From positions 2,480,001 to 2,544,000 of the forward strand of contig CBDFKF010000004.1 of assembly GCA_965248765.1 (NCBI GenBank): a stretch of 64,000 bases of DNA, read 5' to 3'. Shown here piece by piece: positions 52,895-62,015 of this stretch (its first letter is position 1; every line of letters starts with the position of its first letter). The translations under genes were made by a program, and so were the position numbers. The notes under the pieces were generated by a model, which was not told the origin of the DNA, made no database searches, and saw nothing but the letters and a program-made list of their open reading frames with translations. Source of the DNA: CBDFKF01 sp965248765. Its GTDB lineage: Bacteria; Pseudomonadota; Alphaproteobacteria; VGEJ01.

Positions 52895-53610
52895 GACGCT
52901 CGGTGGGGAGCGAGGCCGTGATCGAACAGGGTGCGCAGCGGCTCGATGCACGCCGCATCGTCGTTGACATGGCTGTTGACGCGATCGCTCACCTCATAGA
53001 GCACAAGCTGTTCGGCGGGACAGGGGCGTAGGAGGCCAAGTAGATCCTCGCCGGCCGCGTCCGGGCTAAGCCATATCGCATAGTCCTGGGGGTCGAGGAT
53101 CACAGGCATGCGCGAGTGAACCGGCGCGACCGCGGTGTTGGCCTCGGTGGTGATGATCGTGAAGGAGCGGACGATCTCGCCGCCGACCGCGTTGCCTTGT
53201 GGCCCACGCCAGCGCTCCCACAGCCCGGCGAAGGCGAAGGGCCCCCCATCCCCGATGCCGATCCGGAACGGGCGGCGCGCTTTGCCGTCCTTCTTCCACT
53301 CATAGAATCCATCGGCCGGCACCAGACAGCGGCGCGCTTCGAAGGCCTCGCGGAAGGCCGGCAGCGTGGGCACCGTCTCGGCCCGGGCGTTGATCATCTT
53401 AGCGCCGATCTTCACGTCCTTGGCCCAGAACGGCACCAGCCCCCAGCGCATCATGGAGAGCGTCCGACGGCCATCGCGCGCTCGCCGCACGACCGGGGCG
53501 TCCTGGGTCGGCGCGATGTTGTAGCGCGGCGGCAGGTTCGGCGTCGTCTCGATGTCGAAAAAGTCGCTGACTATCTGCGGCGTGACGTTGAGGCCGTAGC
53601 GTCCGCACAT
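52891..53610 (-). CDS. SRAP (HMCES/YedK) abasic-site shielding protein
   Basis: SRAP proteins crosslink covalently to abasic sites in single-stranded DNA through Cys2. Here the protein begins MCGRYGL, exposing Cys2 after Met removal. The supporting residues are present: NAR in MINARAETV, Glu in PADGFYEWKKD and His in APVHSRMPVILDP. It has 239 residues. The start at 53610 is fixed by the need for Cys at position 2. It is followed by EamA (ATGA overlap) and preceded, four bases upstream, by a second SRAP gene. It should be functional. Confidence 0.9.
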   Translation of the reverse strand: MCGRYGLNVTPQIVSDFFDIETTPNLPPRYNIAPTQDAPVVRRARDGRRTLSMMRWGLVPFWAKDVKIGAKMINARAETVPTLPAFREAFEARRCLVPADGFYEWKKDGKARRPFRIGIGDGGPFAFAGLWERWRGPQGNAVGGEIVRSFTIITTEANTAVAPVHSRMPVILDPQDYAIWLSPDAAGEDLLGLLRPCPAEQLVLYEVSDRVNSHVNDDAACIEPLRTLFDHGLAPHRAS

Positions 53611-53614
53611 CGCC

Positions 53615-54301
53615 TCAGCCGGCCTCCGGCAGACGCTCGACGACAAGCGGGTCGTTCTTGGTCTTATTGACCCGTTCGCTGACCGGGTAGTAATCGAGCG
53701 CTGATTCGGCGGGCGGCTCATACAACCGCGTGAGCGCCTCATGCGCGTTCTCGATCGACAGCCACGTCGCGTAATCACCGGCATCGAGGATCACCGGCAT
53801 GCGGGAATCGAGATGCGCGAGGCCCGGCGGTGAATCCGTCGTCACCAGGGTGCACGAGAGGATGCCGCCCTCCTCGCGGTCCTCCCGCCCGGGCGCGGTC
53901 CAGCGCTCCCACAGACCGGCGGCGGCGAAGGGTGAGCCGCCCTTGAGGCAGACGCGATAGGGCTTCTTCTGCTTATCCTGTTCATGCCAGACGAAGAAGC
54001 CGTCGAGCGGCAACAGGCAGCGCCGCGCCGCGAAGGCCCTGCGGAAGGTGCGCTTCTCGGCCAGCGTCTCGCACCGCGCGTTGTGCAGCTTGGCGCCCTC
54101 GGTGATCTTCCGCGCCCACGGCGGCAACAGGCCCCAACGCATCATTACCGCCTCGAGTCCGCCACTCTCCGCCGGCCGGACCACCGGTACGTTCCAGGTC
54201 GGCGCGATGTTGTAGAGCGGCCGCTCGATCGGGCACTCGGCGATGCCGAACAGCGTGCGCAGTGCTCCGGGCGGGTCGGTCAGGCTGTAGCGTCCCGGCA
54301 T
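53615..54301 (-). CDS. SRAP paralogue lacking all catalytic residues
   Basis: This 228-residue protein is a clear SRAP homologue (RYSLTDPPGALRTLFG, YNIAPTWNVPVV, MMRWGLLPPWA, HNARCETL, RMPVILDAGDYATWL). The active-site residues are replaced: the start reads MPGRY instead of MCGRY, Glu of DGFYEW is Val in LDGFFVWHE, and His of HxRMP is Asp in LDSRMP. The NAR asparagine remains. The frame is undamaged, which argues for a retained non-crosslinking role rather than decay. An ATG three codons earlier (54310) is an alternative start and also gives no Cys2. It lies directly upstream of the intact SRAP gene. Confidence 0.87.
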   Translation of the reverse strand: MPGRYSLTDPPGALRTLFGIAECPIERPLYNIAPTWNVPVVRPAESGGLEAVMMRWGLLPPWARKITEGAKLHNARCETLAEKRTFRRAFAARRCLLPLDGFFVWHEQDKQKKPYRVCLKGGSPFAAAGLWERWTAPGREDREEGGILSCTLVTTDSPPGLAHLDSRMPVILDAGDYATWLSIENAHEALTRLYEPPAESALDYYPVSERVNKTKNDPLVVERLPEAG

Positions 54302-54380
54302 CGCAGCCATCTTAGGCGGAAAGGCCGGAGGTGTGCGATCGTCATAGATTTCGCGCCGCCCCGGCACTAGAGTCCGCGTC

Positions 54381-55238
54381 ATGAGCGAGCAAGAGCGATC
54401 CGTCTGCTACGCCGACGGCGAGTGGCACGAGGGCAACCCCAAGCTTACGGGGCCGATGGACCACGCGTTCTGGATGGCCTCGGTGGTCTTCGACGGCGCC
54501 CGGGCGATGGCCGGCCTTGCGCCGGACCTCGACCAGCATTGCCAGCGGCTGTGTGCCTCGGCGCTGACGATGGGACTGGCGCCGACCCATTCGGCGCAGG
54601 CGATCACCGACCTCTGCATCGACGGGATCCGGCGCTTCCCTGAGGACGCGGTCCTCTACGTGCGGCCGATGTTCTACGCCAGCGATGGCTTCGTGAATGC
54701 CGAACCCGAGAGCACCCGCTTCGTTATCGCCATCCACGAAAAGGCCATGCCGCCGGCCTCGGGCTTCACCGCCTGCCTCTCGACCCGCACGCGGCCGAGC
54801 CTTACCGCGGCACCGACCACGGCCAAGGCCTCCTGCCTCTATCCCAACGCCGGCTTCGCGCTCAAGGAAGCCGCCTCGCGCGGATTTCTCAACGCCGTCA
54901 CCCTCGATCCCAACGGCAACGTCGCCGAGCTAGCGACCGCCAACCTGTGGATCGCCAAGGATGGCGCCGCGCACACCCCAGCCGCCAACGGCACGTTCCT
55001 CGCCGGCATCACCCGCGCGCGCGTCATCGATCTCCTGCGCAAGGACGGGATCGAGGTGGTCGAGCGCGCCATCGGCTTCGATGAGGTGCTGGCCGCCGAT
55101 GAGGTGTTCTCGACCGGCAACTACGGCAAGGTGCTGCCGATCACCCAGGTCGAGGACCACGACTTCCAGCCCGGACCGGTCGCCGGCCGCGCCCGCGAGC
55201 TCTATTTCGACTACGCCAAGGCCTTCAGCGTCCGCTGA
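54381..55238 (+). CDS. Branched-chain amino acid aminotransferase-like enzyme (class IV)
   Basis: This 285-residue fold-type IV PLP enzyme has the N-terminal WMASVVFDGARAM, the PLP-lysine region TTAKASCLYPNAGFALKEA, the DPNGNVAELATANLWI block with the conserved Glu, and TGNYGKVLPITQVEDHDF near the end. These fit the IlvE group more than D-amino-acid aminotransferase or 4-amino-4-deoxychorismate lyase. Leucine genes lie 20 kb away, but nothing beside it confirms its substrate. It is divergent from the SRAP pair, with about 80 bases between. Confidence 0.83.
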   Translation: MSEQERSVCYADGEWHEGNPKLTGPMDHAFWMASVVFDGARAMAGLAPDLDQHCQRLCASALTMGLAPTHSAQAITDLCIDGIRRFPEDAVLYVRPMFYASDGFVNAEPESTRFVIAIHEKAMPPASGFTACLSTRTRPSLTAAPTTAKASCLYPNAGFALKEAASRGFLNAVTLDPNGNVAELATANLWIAKDGAAHTPAANGTFLAGITRARVIDLLRKDGIEVVERAIGFDEVLAADEVFSTGNYGKVLPITQVEDHDFQPGPVAGRARELYFDYAKAFSVR

Positions 55239-55250
55239 GATTTGGGCTGC

Positions 55251-56849
55251 TCACTGGCCGGCGACAGCGGCGAGATCATCGCCGGCGAGCGCACGGCGAA
55301 TGAGCGCGATCGTCTCGCCGATGCCGTAGAGCGCAATGAACGAGCCCAGGCGCGGCCCCTGAGTCTGACCCAAGAGGATCTCGTAGAGCGCCTTGAACCA
55401 CGCGCGCAGATTCTCGAAGTCGTGGCGTTTGCCGATCTCGTAGACCTCGAACTGGATCGCTTCTGAATCAGCCTCGTCCGGCAGCGCCGCCAGCGTCGCC
55501 GCCAGTTCCTCGAGCGCCGCGCGCTCGTCCTCGTTCGGGGCCCGGTACTGCTTGGCCGGTCTGACGAAGTCCCGGTAGTAGTTGAGAGCGAAGCCGGCGA
55601 GCTCATCGAGTAAGGGATGGCTCTCGGGTCCCGCGCCCTCGACGTAGCGGCTGATGAAACCCCACAGCACCGCCTTGTCGTCGGCGTTGCAGACGCTCGC
55701 GAGGTTCAGCAGGATCGCGAAGCTCAGCGGCACTGACTGTGCCGTCGGCGCACCGCCGTGGACGTGCCAGATGGGATCGGCGAGGCGCTTGTCCGACTCT
55801 TCATCCGCGTACCCCGCGAGGCGCCCGAGGTAGTCATCGACTGTGCGCGGAATGACATCGAAGTAGAGCCGCTTCGCCTTGCGCGGCGATTGGTACATGA
55901 AGTGCGAGAGGCTCGCCGGCGAGGCGTAGCGCAGCCACTCCTCGATGGTCAGGCCATTACCACGCGATTTGGAGATCTTCTCGCCGTTCTCATCGAGGAA
56001 CAGCTCGTACGAAAACCCTTCGGGCGGCTGCCCGCCGAGGACGCGGGCGATCCGGCCTGAGTCCCTGACCGAATCGATAAGGTCCTTGCCCGACATCTCG
56101 TAATCGACGTCGAGCGCGACCCAGCGCATCGCCCAGTCCGGCTTCCATTGCAGCTTGCAGTGACCGCCGGTCACCGGCACCTCGCTGCGCTCACCGTTCT
56201 CGTCCTCGAACACCACGGTGCCGGCCCCCGCATCGTGTGCCACCAGCGGTACCTGCAACACCTGCCCCGTCGTCGGGCTGATTGGCAGGAACGGGCTGTA
56301 CGTCGCTCGTCGGTCCGGCCTTAGGGTCGGCAGCATCACCGCCATGATTTCGTCGTAGTGCGCGAGCACTTGCCGCAGCGCCGTATCGAAGCGGCCGGCG
56401 CGGTAGAGCGCGGTTGAGCTCTGGAACTCGTAGTCGAACCCGAAGTGGTCGAGGAAGGCGCAGAGCCGCCCGTTCATCGTGTGGCCGTAGCTCTCTGCCT
56501 CGCCGAACGGGTCGGGGATGGCGGTCAGCGGCTTGCCGAGGTGCTGCGCCACCATGTCGCGGTTGGGGATGTTGTCGGGCACCTTGCGCAGCCCGTCCAT
56601 GTCGTCGGAGAAGGCGAACAATCGGCTCGGCACACGCGGCAGCAGCACCGACAGCGCGTGGCGGACCATGGCGGTGCGCGCGACCTCGCCGAAGGTGCCG
56701 ATGTGGGGCAGGCCGGACGGCCCATACCCGGTCTGGAACAGCGCGTAGCCCTTGGCCGGCAGCTCGCCGCCGAGGCGACCGACGACCTTGCGTGCCTCGA
56801 CGAATGGCCAGGCGTTGCTGGCTTCGGCGATCTCGATTTCGCTTGGCAT
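55251..56849 (-). CDS. lysK: Lysyl-tRNA synthetase, class I
   Basis: It charges tRNA-Lys. This is the class I, archaeal-type enzyme found in many alphaproteobacteria rather than the class II LysS: the HIGH motif is GLPHIGTFGEVAR and the KMSKS motif is GEKISKSRGNGL. Also visible are DDMDGLRKVPDN and GGHCKLQWKPDWAMRW. The 532 residues are typical. It converges with the aminotransferase gene and is divergent from the DinG-like helicase gene. Confidence 0.94.
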   Translation of the reverse strand: MPSEIEIAEASNAWPFVEARKVVGRLGGELPAKGYALFQTGYGPSGLPHIGTFGEVARTAMVRHALSVLLPRVPSRLFAFSDDMDGLRKVPDNIPNRDMVAQHLGKPLTAIPDPFGEAESYGHTMNGRLCAFLDHFGFDYEFQSSTALYRAGRFDTALRQVLAHYDEIMAVMLPTLRPDRRATYSPFLPISPTTGQVLQVPLVAHDAGAGTVVFEDENGERSEVPVTGGHCKLQWKPDWAMRWVALDVDYEMSGKDLIDSVRDSGRIARVLGGQPPEGFSYELFLDENGEKISKSRGNGLTIEEWLRYASPASLSHFMYQSPRKAKRLYFDVIPRTVDDYLGRLAGYADEESDKRLADPIWHVHGGAPTAQSVPLSFAILLNLASVCNADDKAVLWGFISRYVEGAGPESHPLLDELAGFALNYYRDFVRPAKQYRAPNEDERAALEELAATLAALPDEADSEAIQFEVYEIGKRHDFENLRAWFKALYEILLGQTQGPRLGSFIALYGIGETIALIRRALAGDDLAAVAGQ

Positions 56850-56934
56850 GGGTGCCGGAAGCTAGGGTCTCGGGCCCACCCCGTCAACGACGGCTCGGTG
56901 CGGGCGCCGCCGCCCGGCGGGATATACTCGGGCC

Positions 56935-59685
56935 ATGGACGAGGCCCGCTCCGCACCGTCGGTCGCGCTGCCCAATGCGCCGGCTTTGGCGGCGGGTCCG
57001 CGCGGCGCCGCCTGGCTCTCGCCCGACGGCGAGATCGAGGAGCTCAACCATGCCGAGGCTGCGCGACGGGCGGCCACCAGCGCCCCGATCGTCTGCCACC
57101 GTCTGGCGCTTGCCCGTCGGTTGGGCTGCGAGCGGTTTGCCGCCTTCGATGTCCTCGAGCTGTTCGCCTTCGTACGCCCGGCCCGCTTCTGTCTGCCGAC
57201 CGCGCGCGGGCTCGCGGCTGCGCTTGGCCTGGATCAGCCGGCCGATGACATCGCTGAGGCGCTGTGTCTGCGCGAAGCGACGCGGCGTCTGCTTGCTGAG
57301 CTCGCAGCGGATGCCGATCCCGATGCAGCGCCGATCGCGGCGGGTCTCGCCAAAGGCGGCTGGGCATGGGCTCCGGCCGTCATAACGGCGCTCGGCGTCG
57401 AGCCGGCCGACGCCGGCGGCGGGCGGTTCGGCCTCGATGTCTGGAACCGGTTGCCGAACTGGCGCGAGGAGGCGCCGCCGCCGCCGCCGGGCCACAAGCG
57501 GATCGACCCGGACGAGACCCGCGCACAGCTCGACCGCCTGCTCGGCCCGAATGCCGAGCCGCGCCCCCAGCAGGCCGACTATGCGGCGACGGCGGCCGAG
57601 GGTTTCGCGCCCCGCGATGTCGCCGGCAGCCCGATCGTCGTCCTTGCCGAAGCCGGCACCGGCATTGGCAAGACACTCGGCTACATCGCGCCCGCCAGCC
57701 TGTGGGCGCGGACCAACAAGGGGGCGGTGTGGCTCAGCACCTACACCAAGAACCTGCAACGCCAGCTCGACCAGGAGCTTGACCGTCTATATCCACAGCC
57801 CGAGGTCAAGGCCGAGAAAGCGGTGATCCGCAAGGGCCGGGAGAACTACCTCTGCCTCCTCAACATGGAGGAAGCCGCGGGCGGCCGCGGCGCGATGCGC
57901 CAGGGCTGGGTACCGGCGGAGGGCGTCGCACTCGGCTTGATGGCGCGCTGGGCGCTCAGCACCCGCGATGGCGACATGGTCGGCGGCGACTTCCCGGCCT
58001 GGCTCGCCCAGCTCTTAGGGCACGGCCGAACCCTTGGCCTCACGGATCGGCGCGGCGAGTGCATCTACTCGGCCTGCCCGCACTACCGCAAATGCTTCAT
58101 CGAGCGCGCCGTGCGCAAGGCGAGACACGCGGAGGTGGTGATCGCCAACCACGCGCTGGTGATGGTGACCGCGGCCGTGGGGCGCGAGGATGCCAACCCG
58201 CCGCTCCGCTATGTCTTCGATGAGGCCCACCATCTGTTCGATGCCGCGGACGGCGCTTTCTCGGCCCATCTCTCCGGCGCCGAGGCGGTCGAGCTCAGGC
58301 ATTGGCTGCGCGGTGATGACCGTGCCCGGCGCAGCCGCCTGCGCGGGTTGGAGCGGCGCCTCGGTGATCTCCTCGGCGACGATGACACAGGCCACGAAGC
58401 CCTCCGCGCGGCAATCCGCGCTGCCGGCGTGCTGCCGACCTCGGGCTGGCTCTCCCGCATCGGCGAGGGACACCCTGCCGGCCCGGCCGAGGAGTTCCTG
58501 GAACGGGTGCGGGCCCAGGTGCTCGCCCGCAACCCCGATTCGGCGCCTGCCTACAACCTTGAGGCCGCGGTCGAGGCGCCGGTGCCCGGCTTGCACGCCG
58601 CGGCGAACGCGCTGGAGGCGGCGTTTGGACGAATCGCGGCGCCGATGGCGGAGGTCCGCGCCCGCCTCGGCGCGCGCCTCGACGAGGCGGCCGATGAGCT
58701 GGAGACCGACACCCGCGTGCGGATCGAGGCGGCCCGCCGCGGGCTCGAGCGCCGCGAGCGCCTGCTGGCCGCCTGGCGCGCCATGCTTGCTGATCTCCAG
58801 ACCGCGACGCCCGAGGCCTTTGTCGACTGGTTCTCGATCGCCCGTCGGGCCGGCCGCGAGGTCGATGCCGGCTTCCACCGCCATTGGGTTGATCCGACGA
58901 TCCCGTTCGCCGAAGAGGTGCTCAAGCGCGCCCACGGTGCCGTGATCACCTCGGCCAGCCTGCGTGATCGCAGCGATGAGTCCGACGACGATTGGGCTAC
59001 CGCCGAGGTGCGCACCGGCGCCCACCACCTTGCCATGCCGGCCCAGCGGGTGAGCCTCGCCTCGCCGTTCGACTACGTCGCCCAGACCCGGATCATCGTC
59101 GTCACCGATGTACGCCGTGACGATGCTGACCAGGTCGCGGCCGCCTACCGCGAGCTTCTGCTTGCCGCCGGCGGCGGCGCGCTCGGCCTGTTCACCGCGA
59201 TCACACGCCTGCGCGCCGTCCACGAGCGCATCGCCGCCGCGCTCGACGCGGCCGGGCTCATCCTGCTCGCCCAGCACGTCGATGCGGTCGATACCGGGAC
59301 GCTCGTCGATATCTTCCGGGCCGAGCCCGATTCGTGCCTCTTGGGGACCGATGCGGTGCGCGACGGCGTCGATGTGCCGGGCCGTTCGCTCCGCCTGATT
59401 GTGTTCGACCGGGTGCCCTGGCCACGCCCCGACATCCTGCACCGGGCGCGCAAGGCGGCCTTCGGCGGTGCCCGCTACGATGACATGATCACCCGGCTGC
59501 GGCTCAAGCAAGCCTACGGCCGGCTGATCCGGCGGGCGCGGGATCGCGGCGTCTTCGTCATGCTCGACGCCATGATGCCCTCGCGCCTATGCCAGGCCTT
59601 CCCACCCGACGTGCCGATCCACCGCGTCGGCTTAGCCGAGGCGATCGCCATGACAACCCAAGCGGTGGGCAGCGATGCCGCGTGA
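56935..59685 (+). CDS. DinG-family (XPD-like) iron-sulfur DNA helicase
   Basis: This 916-residue superfamily 2 helicase has Walker A AEAGTGIGKTLGYIAPA near residue 238 and DEAH in YVFDEAHHLFDAADG near residue 428. Between them are candidate [4Fe-4S] cysteines (ENYLCLL, and the cluster ECIYSACPHYRKCF). C-terminal helicase motifs include ITSASLRD and QAYGRLIRRARDRGVFVMLD. The first 200 residues form an extra N-terminal part, with a segment resembling an exonuclease-like or substrate-recognition region that I cannot assign. Such DinG-like proteins are common in alphaproteobacteria and are linked to unwinding of damaged DNA or R-loops. Confidence 0.85.
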   Translation: MDEARSAPSVALPNAPALAAGPRGAAWLSPDGEIEELNHAEAARRAATSAPIVCHRLALARRLGCERFAAFDVLELFAFVRPARFCLPTARGLAAALGLDQPADDIAEALCLREATRRLLAELAADADPDAAPIAAGLAKGGWAWAPAVITALGVEPADAGGGRFGLDVWNRLPNWREEAPPPPPGHKRIDPDETRAQLDRLLGPNAEPRPQQADYAATAAEGFAPRDVAGSPIVVLAEAGTGIGKTLGYIAPASLWARTNKGAVWLSTYTKNLQRQLDQELDRLYPQPEVKAEKAVIRKGRENYLCLLNMEEAAGGRGAMRQGWVPAEGVALGLMARWALSTRDGDMVGGDFPAWLAQLLGHGRTLGLTDRRGECIYSACPHYRKCFIERAVRKARHAEVVIANHALVMVTAAVGREDANPPLRYVFDEAHHLFDAADGAFSAHLSGAEAVELRHWLRGDDRARRSRLRGLERRLGDLLGDDDTGHEALRAAIRAAGVLPTSGWLSRIGEGHPAGPAEEFLERVRAQVLARNPDSAPAYNLEAAVEAPVPGLHAAANALEAAFGRIAAPMAEVRARLGARLDEAADELETDTRVRIEAARRGLERRERLLAAWRAMLADLQTATPEAFVDWFSIARRAGREVDAGFHRHWVDPTIPFAEEVLKRAHGAVITSASLRDRSDESDDDWATAEVRTGAHHLAMPAQRVSLASPFDYVAQTRIIVVTDVRRDDADQVAAAYRELLLAAGGGALGLFTAITRLRAVHERIAAALDAAGLILLAQHVDAVDTGTLVDIFRAEPDSCLLGTDAVRDGVDVPGRSLRLIVFDRVPWPRPDILHRARKAAFGGARYDDMITRLRLKQAYGRLIRRARDRGVFVMLDAMMPSRLCQAFPPDVPIHRVGLAEAIAMTTQAVGSDAA

Positions 59686-59778
59686 GCGGGCCCTAGGTGC
59701 CGGCACATAGCGCTTGCCGCGGTCCTACGCCCTTCCTATGGTCCGACCACATCACCCAGCCTGGACAATGCCGAAGCG

Positions 59779-60180
59779 ATGACCGTACACGCCGCGCTGG
59801 TCTACATCATGGTCGTGATGGCGGCCGCCGACCGCGAAATGACCGACAAGGAGCTCCTGACCATCGGCGACATCGTGCGAATGTTGCCGGTGTTCCGCGA
59901 CTTCGACGAGGAGCTGTTGCCGAAACTCTCGCAGGGCTGCGCGGAGATTCTCAACCAGGACAACGGGTTTAACACCGTGATCACCCTGGCAAGCGAGACC
60001 CTCTCGCCGGGGCTCCGCGAGACCGCCTATGCGCTCGCCTGTGACATTGCCGCCGCCGATGGCAGGGTGAGCCAAGAAGAGATGAGGCTTCTCGAGATGA
60101 TCCGCCACGGCCTGCCGGTGGGACGGCTCCCGGCGGCTGCGATCGAGCGCGCCGCGCGCGCCCGCTACGCCACCTCCTGA
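59779..60180 (+). CDS. TerB-family (tellurite-resistance TerB-like) protein
   Basis: This all-helical 133-residue protein has the TerB-like acidic motifs MAAADREMTDKELLTI and CDIAAADGRVSQEEMRLLEMI, two similar helix-loop-helix units with Asp/Glu residues that bind metal in this fold. No other ter gene is present, so the name indicates fold only. A helper role in membrane or envelope stress is usually suggested for isolated TerB proteins. It follows the DinG-like gene by 93 bases in which I see nothing. Confidence 0.82.
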   Translation: MTVHAALVYIMVVMAAADREMTDKELLTIGDIVRMLPVFRDFDEELLPKLSQGCAEILNQDNGFNTVITLASETLSPGLRETAYALACDIAAADGRVSQEEMRLLEMIRHGLPVGRLPAAAIERAARARYATS

Positions 60181-60229
60181 CGACCGGGATCGGATCGGGC
60201 CCCAGCGAGGGCCCACGCGGATAACGACA

Positions 60230-60490
60230 GTGAGCACGAAACCCTCGAACAAGCGGGAAGCGGCGCAAAAACGTATCAAGGAGGAGACGGCGCAGCTTCG
60301 CGCCGTTCGCCTGGCCCAAGATGCAGCGGATCAGACCGCTGCCGAGGAGGCTGCCGTGGAGAAAACCGAGCGCCTCCGGGCCCTTCGGCTGGCCAAGGAG
60401 ACTGCCGACAACCGGGCCGCCGAGCGGGTCCCAACCTCTGAGCGGAGTCCGCGAAGAGCGGGACGAGGCCGAAACGAGCCGTCAGCGTAA
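60230..60490 (+). CDS. Small basic/acidic helical protein, unknown function
   Basis: This 86-residue frame starts with GTG at 60230. The sequence is made of two similar charged helices: KRIKEETAQLRAVRLAQDAADQ and VEKTERLRALRLAKETADN, so it looks internally duplicated. The RLRALRLAKE pattern occurs in small alphaproteobacterial proteins, as far as I recall. The C-terminus is Arg/Ser-rich and may be unstructured. No ribosome binding site is obvious, and it could be smaller than drawn. Confidence 0.5.
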   Translation: MSTKPSNKREAAQKRIKEETAQLRAVRLAQDAADQTAAEEAAVEKTERLRALRLAKETADNRAAERVPTSERSPRRAGRGRNEPSA

Positions 60491-60574
60491 GCCGGTCGGG
60501 AAGGTCGCGGGCGCGGGTCTCCCTAGCGGCCAGAGCGTCCGAAAGGCGGCTCGCCGAGAACGCGGCGTGAGCCG

Positions 60575-61960
60575 TCATGCGCTCCGCCGGGGTAGCAGAC
60601 CTTCGAGCGCGCCCAGGAAACCTGCCTGCCAATGCTCGGCGTCGCGCGCCGAGATCTTGCTCAGGAGCGCCGCCTGACGGCGACGGCGTTCTTCGAGGGG
60701 CATTTGCAGTGCTCTTTGCAGGCTTTCCGTCACCTCTTCGATATTGTGAGGATTGACGATCAACGCCTCTTGCATGTCTTCCGCGGCGCCGGCGAACCGC
60801 GACAGCACCAACACGCCGGGATCCTCCTGGTCCTGGGCCGCCACGTATTCCTTCGCGACCAGGTTCATACCGTCGCGCAAGGGGCTGACAAAGCCGACGT
60901 GGCTGCCGCGGAACAGCGCCGCCAGCGTGGTTCGCGGAATCGGGCGATGAATGTAACGCAAGGGCGTCCAATCGAAATCCGCGAACGCACCGTTGATCGC
61001 GCCCGATAGCGTCTCCAGCTCGATGCGGATGTCCGAATACGCTTCGACGTCTTCCCGCGTCGGCGGCGCGATCTGCATGAACGTGACGGACTTCTGGTTC
61101 TCCGGATGGAGTTCCAGCAGCCGCCGAAATGCCCGCAGCCGGTCGGGCAGCCCCTTGGAATAGTCCAGACGGTCAACGCCGATGATCAGCCGGCGCTCGA
61201 GCGTGCGCCGGCGCAGCACCTGAATGAGCTCGTCGGCTTCTTGCGTGTGCGCCATCGCGGCGAATGAGGCGACATCGATTCCGATCGGAAAGCAGCGCAC
61301 TGTCATGGTCTTGCCGAATGCGGTCATCCGCTCGCCCTGGTCGGTGCTCCCACCGCAGTTCTCGACGCAGCTTCTGAAATTAGCGAGGTCGGTTTCCGTT
61401 TGAAAGCCGAGCAGGTCGCAGGAGAACAACGAACGGATCAGCCAGTTGTGCTCAGGGGCCGCGGCTAGAATCTCCGGCGGCGGGAACGGAGTGTGGAGGA
61501 AGAATCCGATCTTTTGTTGACACCCGCGCTTGCGCAGTTCGGCGGCCAGCGGAATCAAATGATAGTCGTGAATCCAGATCACATCCTTGGACTTGAGATA
61601 GGGAACTAGCGCATCGGAAAACTTCGAATTGACGCGTCTGTACCCTTTGAGGAATGCCGGGCGAAACTCCACCAGATCAAGGCGATAGTGCAATACCGGC
61701 CACAGCACGCTGTTGGAGAAGCCCGTGTAGTGCTCTCGATGGTCTTTCTTGGTCATCGGTAGGGTGATGGTTGTTGCCCCGTCCACCCGATGAACTCTTG
61801 GCGGCACGCGGGTTCCTTGCACCACCGTCGTGCCATCCCAACCGAACCACACCCCGCCCCGTGCCTTGAGCGCATCACCCAGGCCGACCGCAAGACCTCC
61901 CGCCTGCGCCGGATCGTGAAGATCGGCGACGCGATTTGAGACAACGACCAGTCTGCTCAA
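60575..61960 (-). CDS. otsA: Alpha,alpha-trehalose-phosphate synthase
   Basis: It makes trehalose-6-phosphate from UDP-glucose and glucose-6-phosphate, an osmoprotection step. The GT20 glycosyltransferase has VSNRVADL, GFSNSVLWPVLHY, DVIWIHDYHLIPLAAEL, GVDRLDYSKGLPDRL and SPLRDGMNLVAKEYVAAQ. The start is TTG at 61960 with GAGG about seven bases upstream, giving 461 residues beginning SRLVVVSNRV. otsB, the phosphatase, is not in the window. Confidence 0.93.
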   Translation of the reverse strand: MSRLVVVSNRVADLHDPAQAGGLAVGLGDALKARGGVWFGWDGTTVVQGTRVPPRVHRVDGATTITLPMTKKDHREHYTGFSNSVLWPVLHYRLDLVEFRPAFLKGYRRVNSKFSDALVPYLKSKDVIWIHDYHLIPLAAELRKRGCQQKIGFFLHTPFPPPEILAAAPEHNWLIRSLFSCDLLGFQTETDLANFRSCVENCGGSTDQGERMTAFGKTMTVRCFPIGIDVASFAAMAHTQEADELIQVLRRRTLERRLIIGVDRLDYSKGLPDRLRAFRRLLELHPENQKSVTFMQIAPPTREDVEAYSDIRIELETLSGAINGAFADFDWTPLRYIHRPIPRTTLAALFRGSHVGFVSPLRDGMNLVAKEYVAAQDQEDPGVLVLSRFAGAAEDMQEALIVNPHNIEEVTESLQRALQMPLEERRRRQAALLSKISARDAEHWQAGFLGALEGLLPRRSA

Positions 61961-62015
61961 CCGATGACCTCTAGGCTACGGGGCAATCGCATAATCGACG
62001 AGAGGGCGCGACAGG

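Noticed and set aside
59779..60180. Tellurite-resistance (ter) defence island
   Set aside because: A single TerB-fold gene without terC, terD or terZ does not make a ter system.
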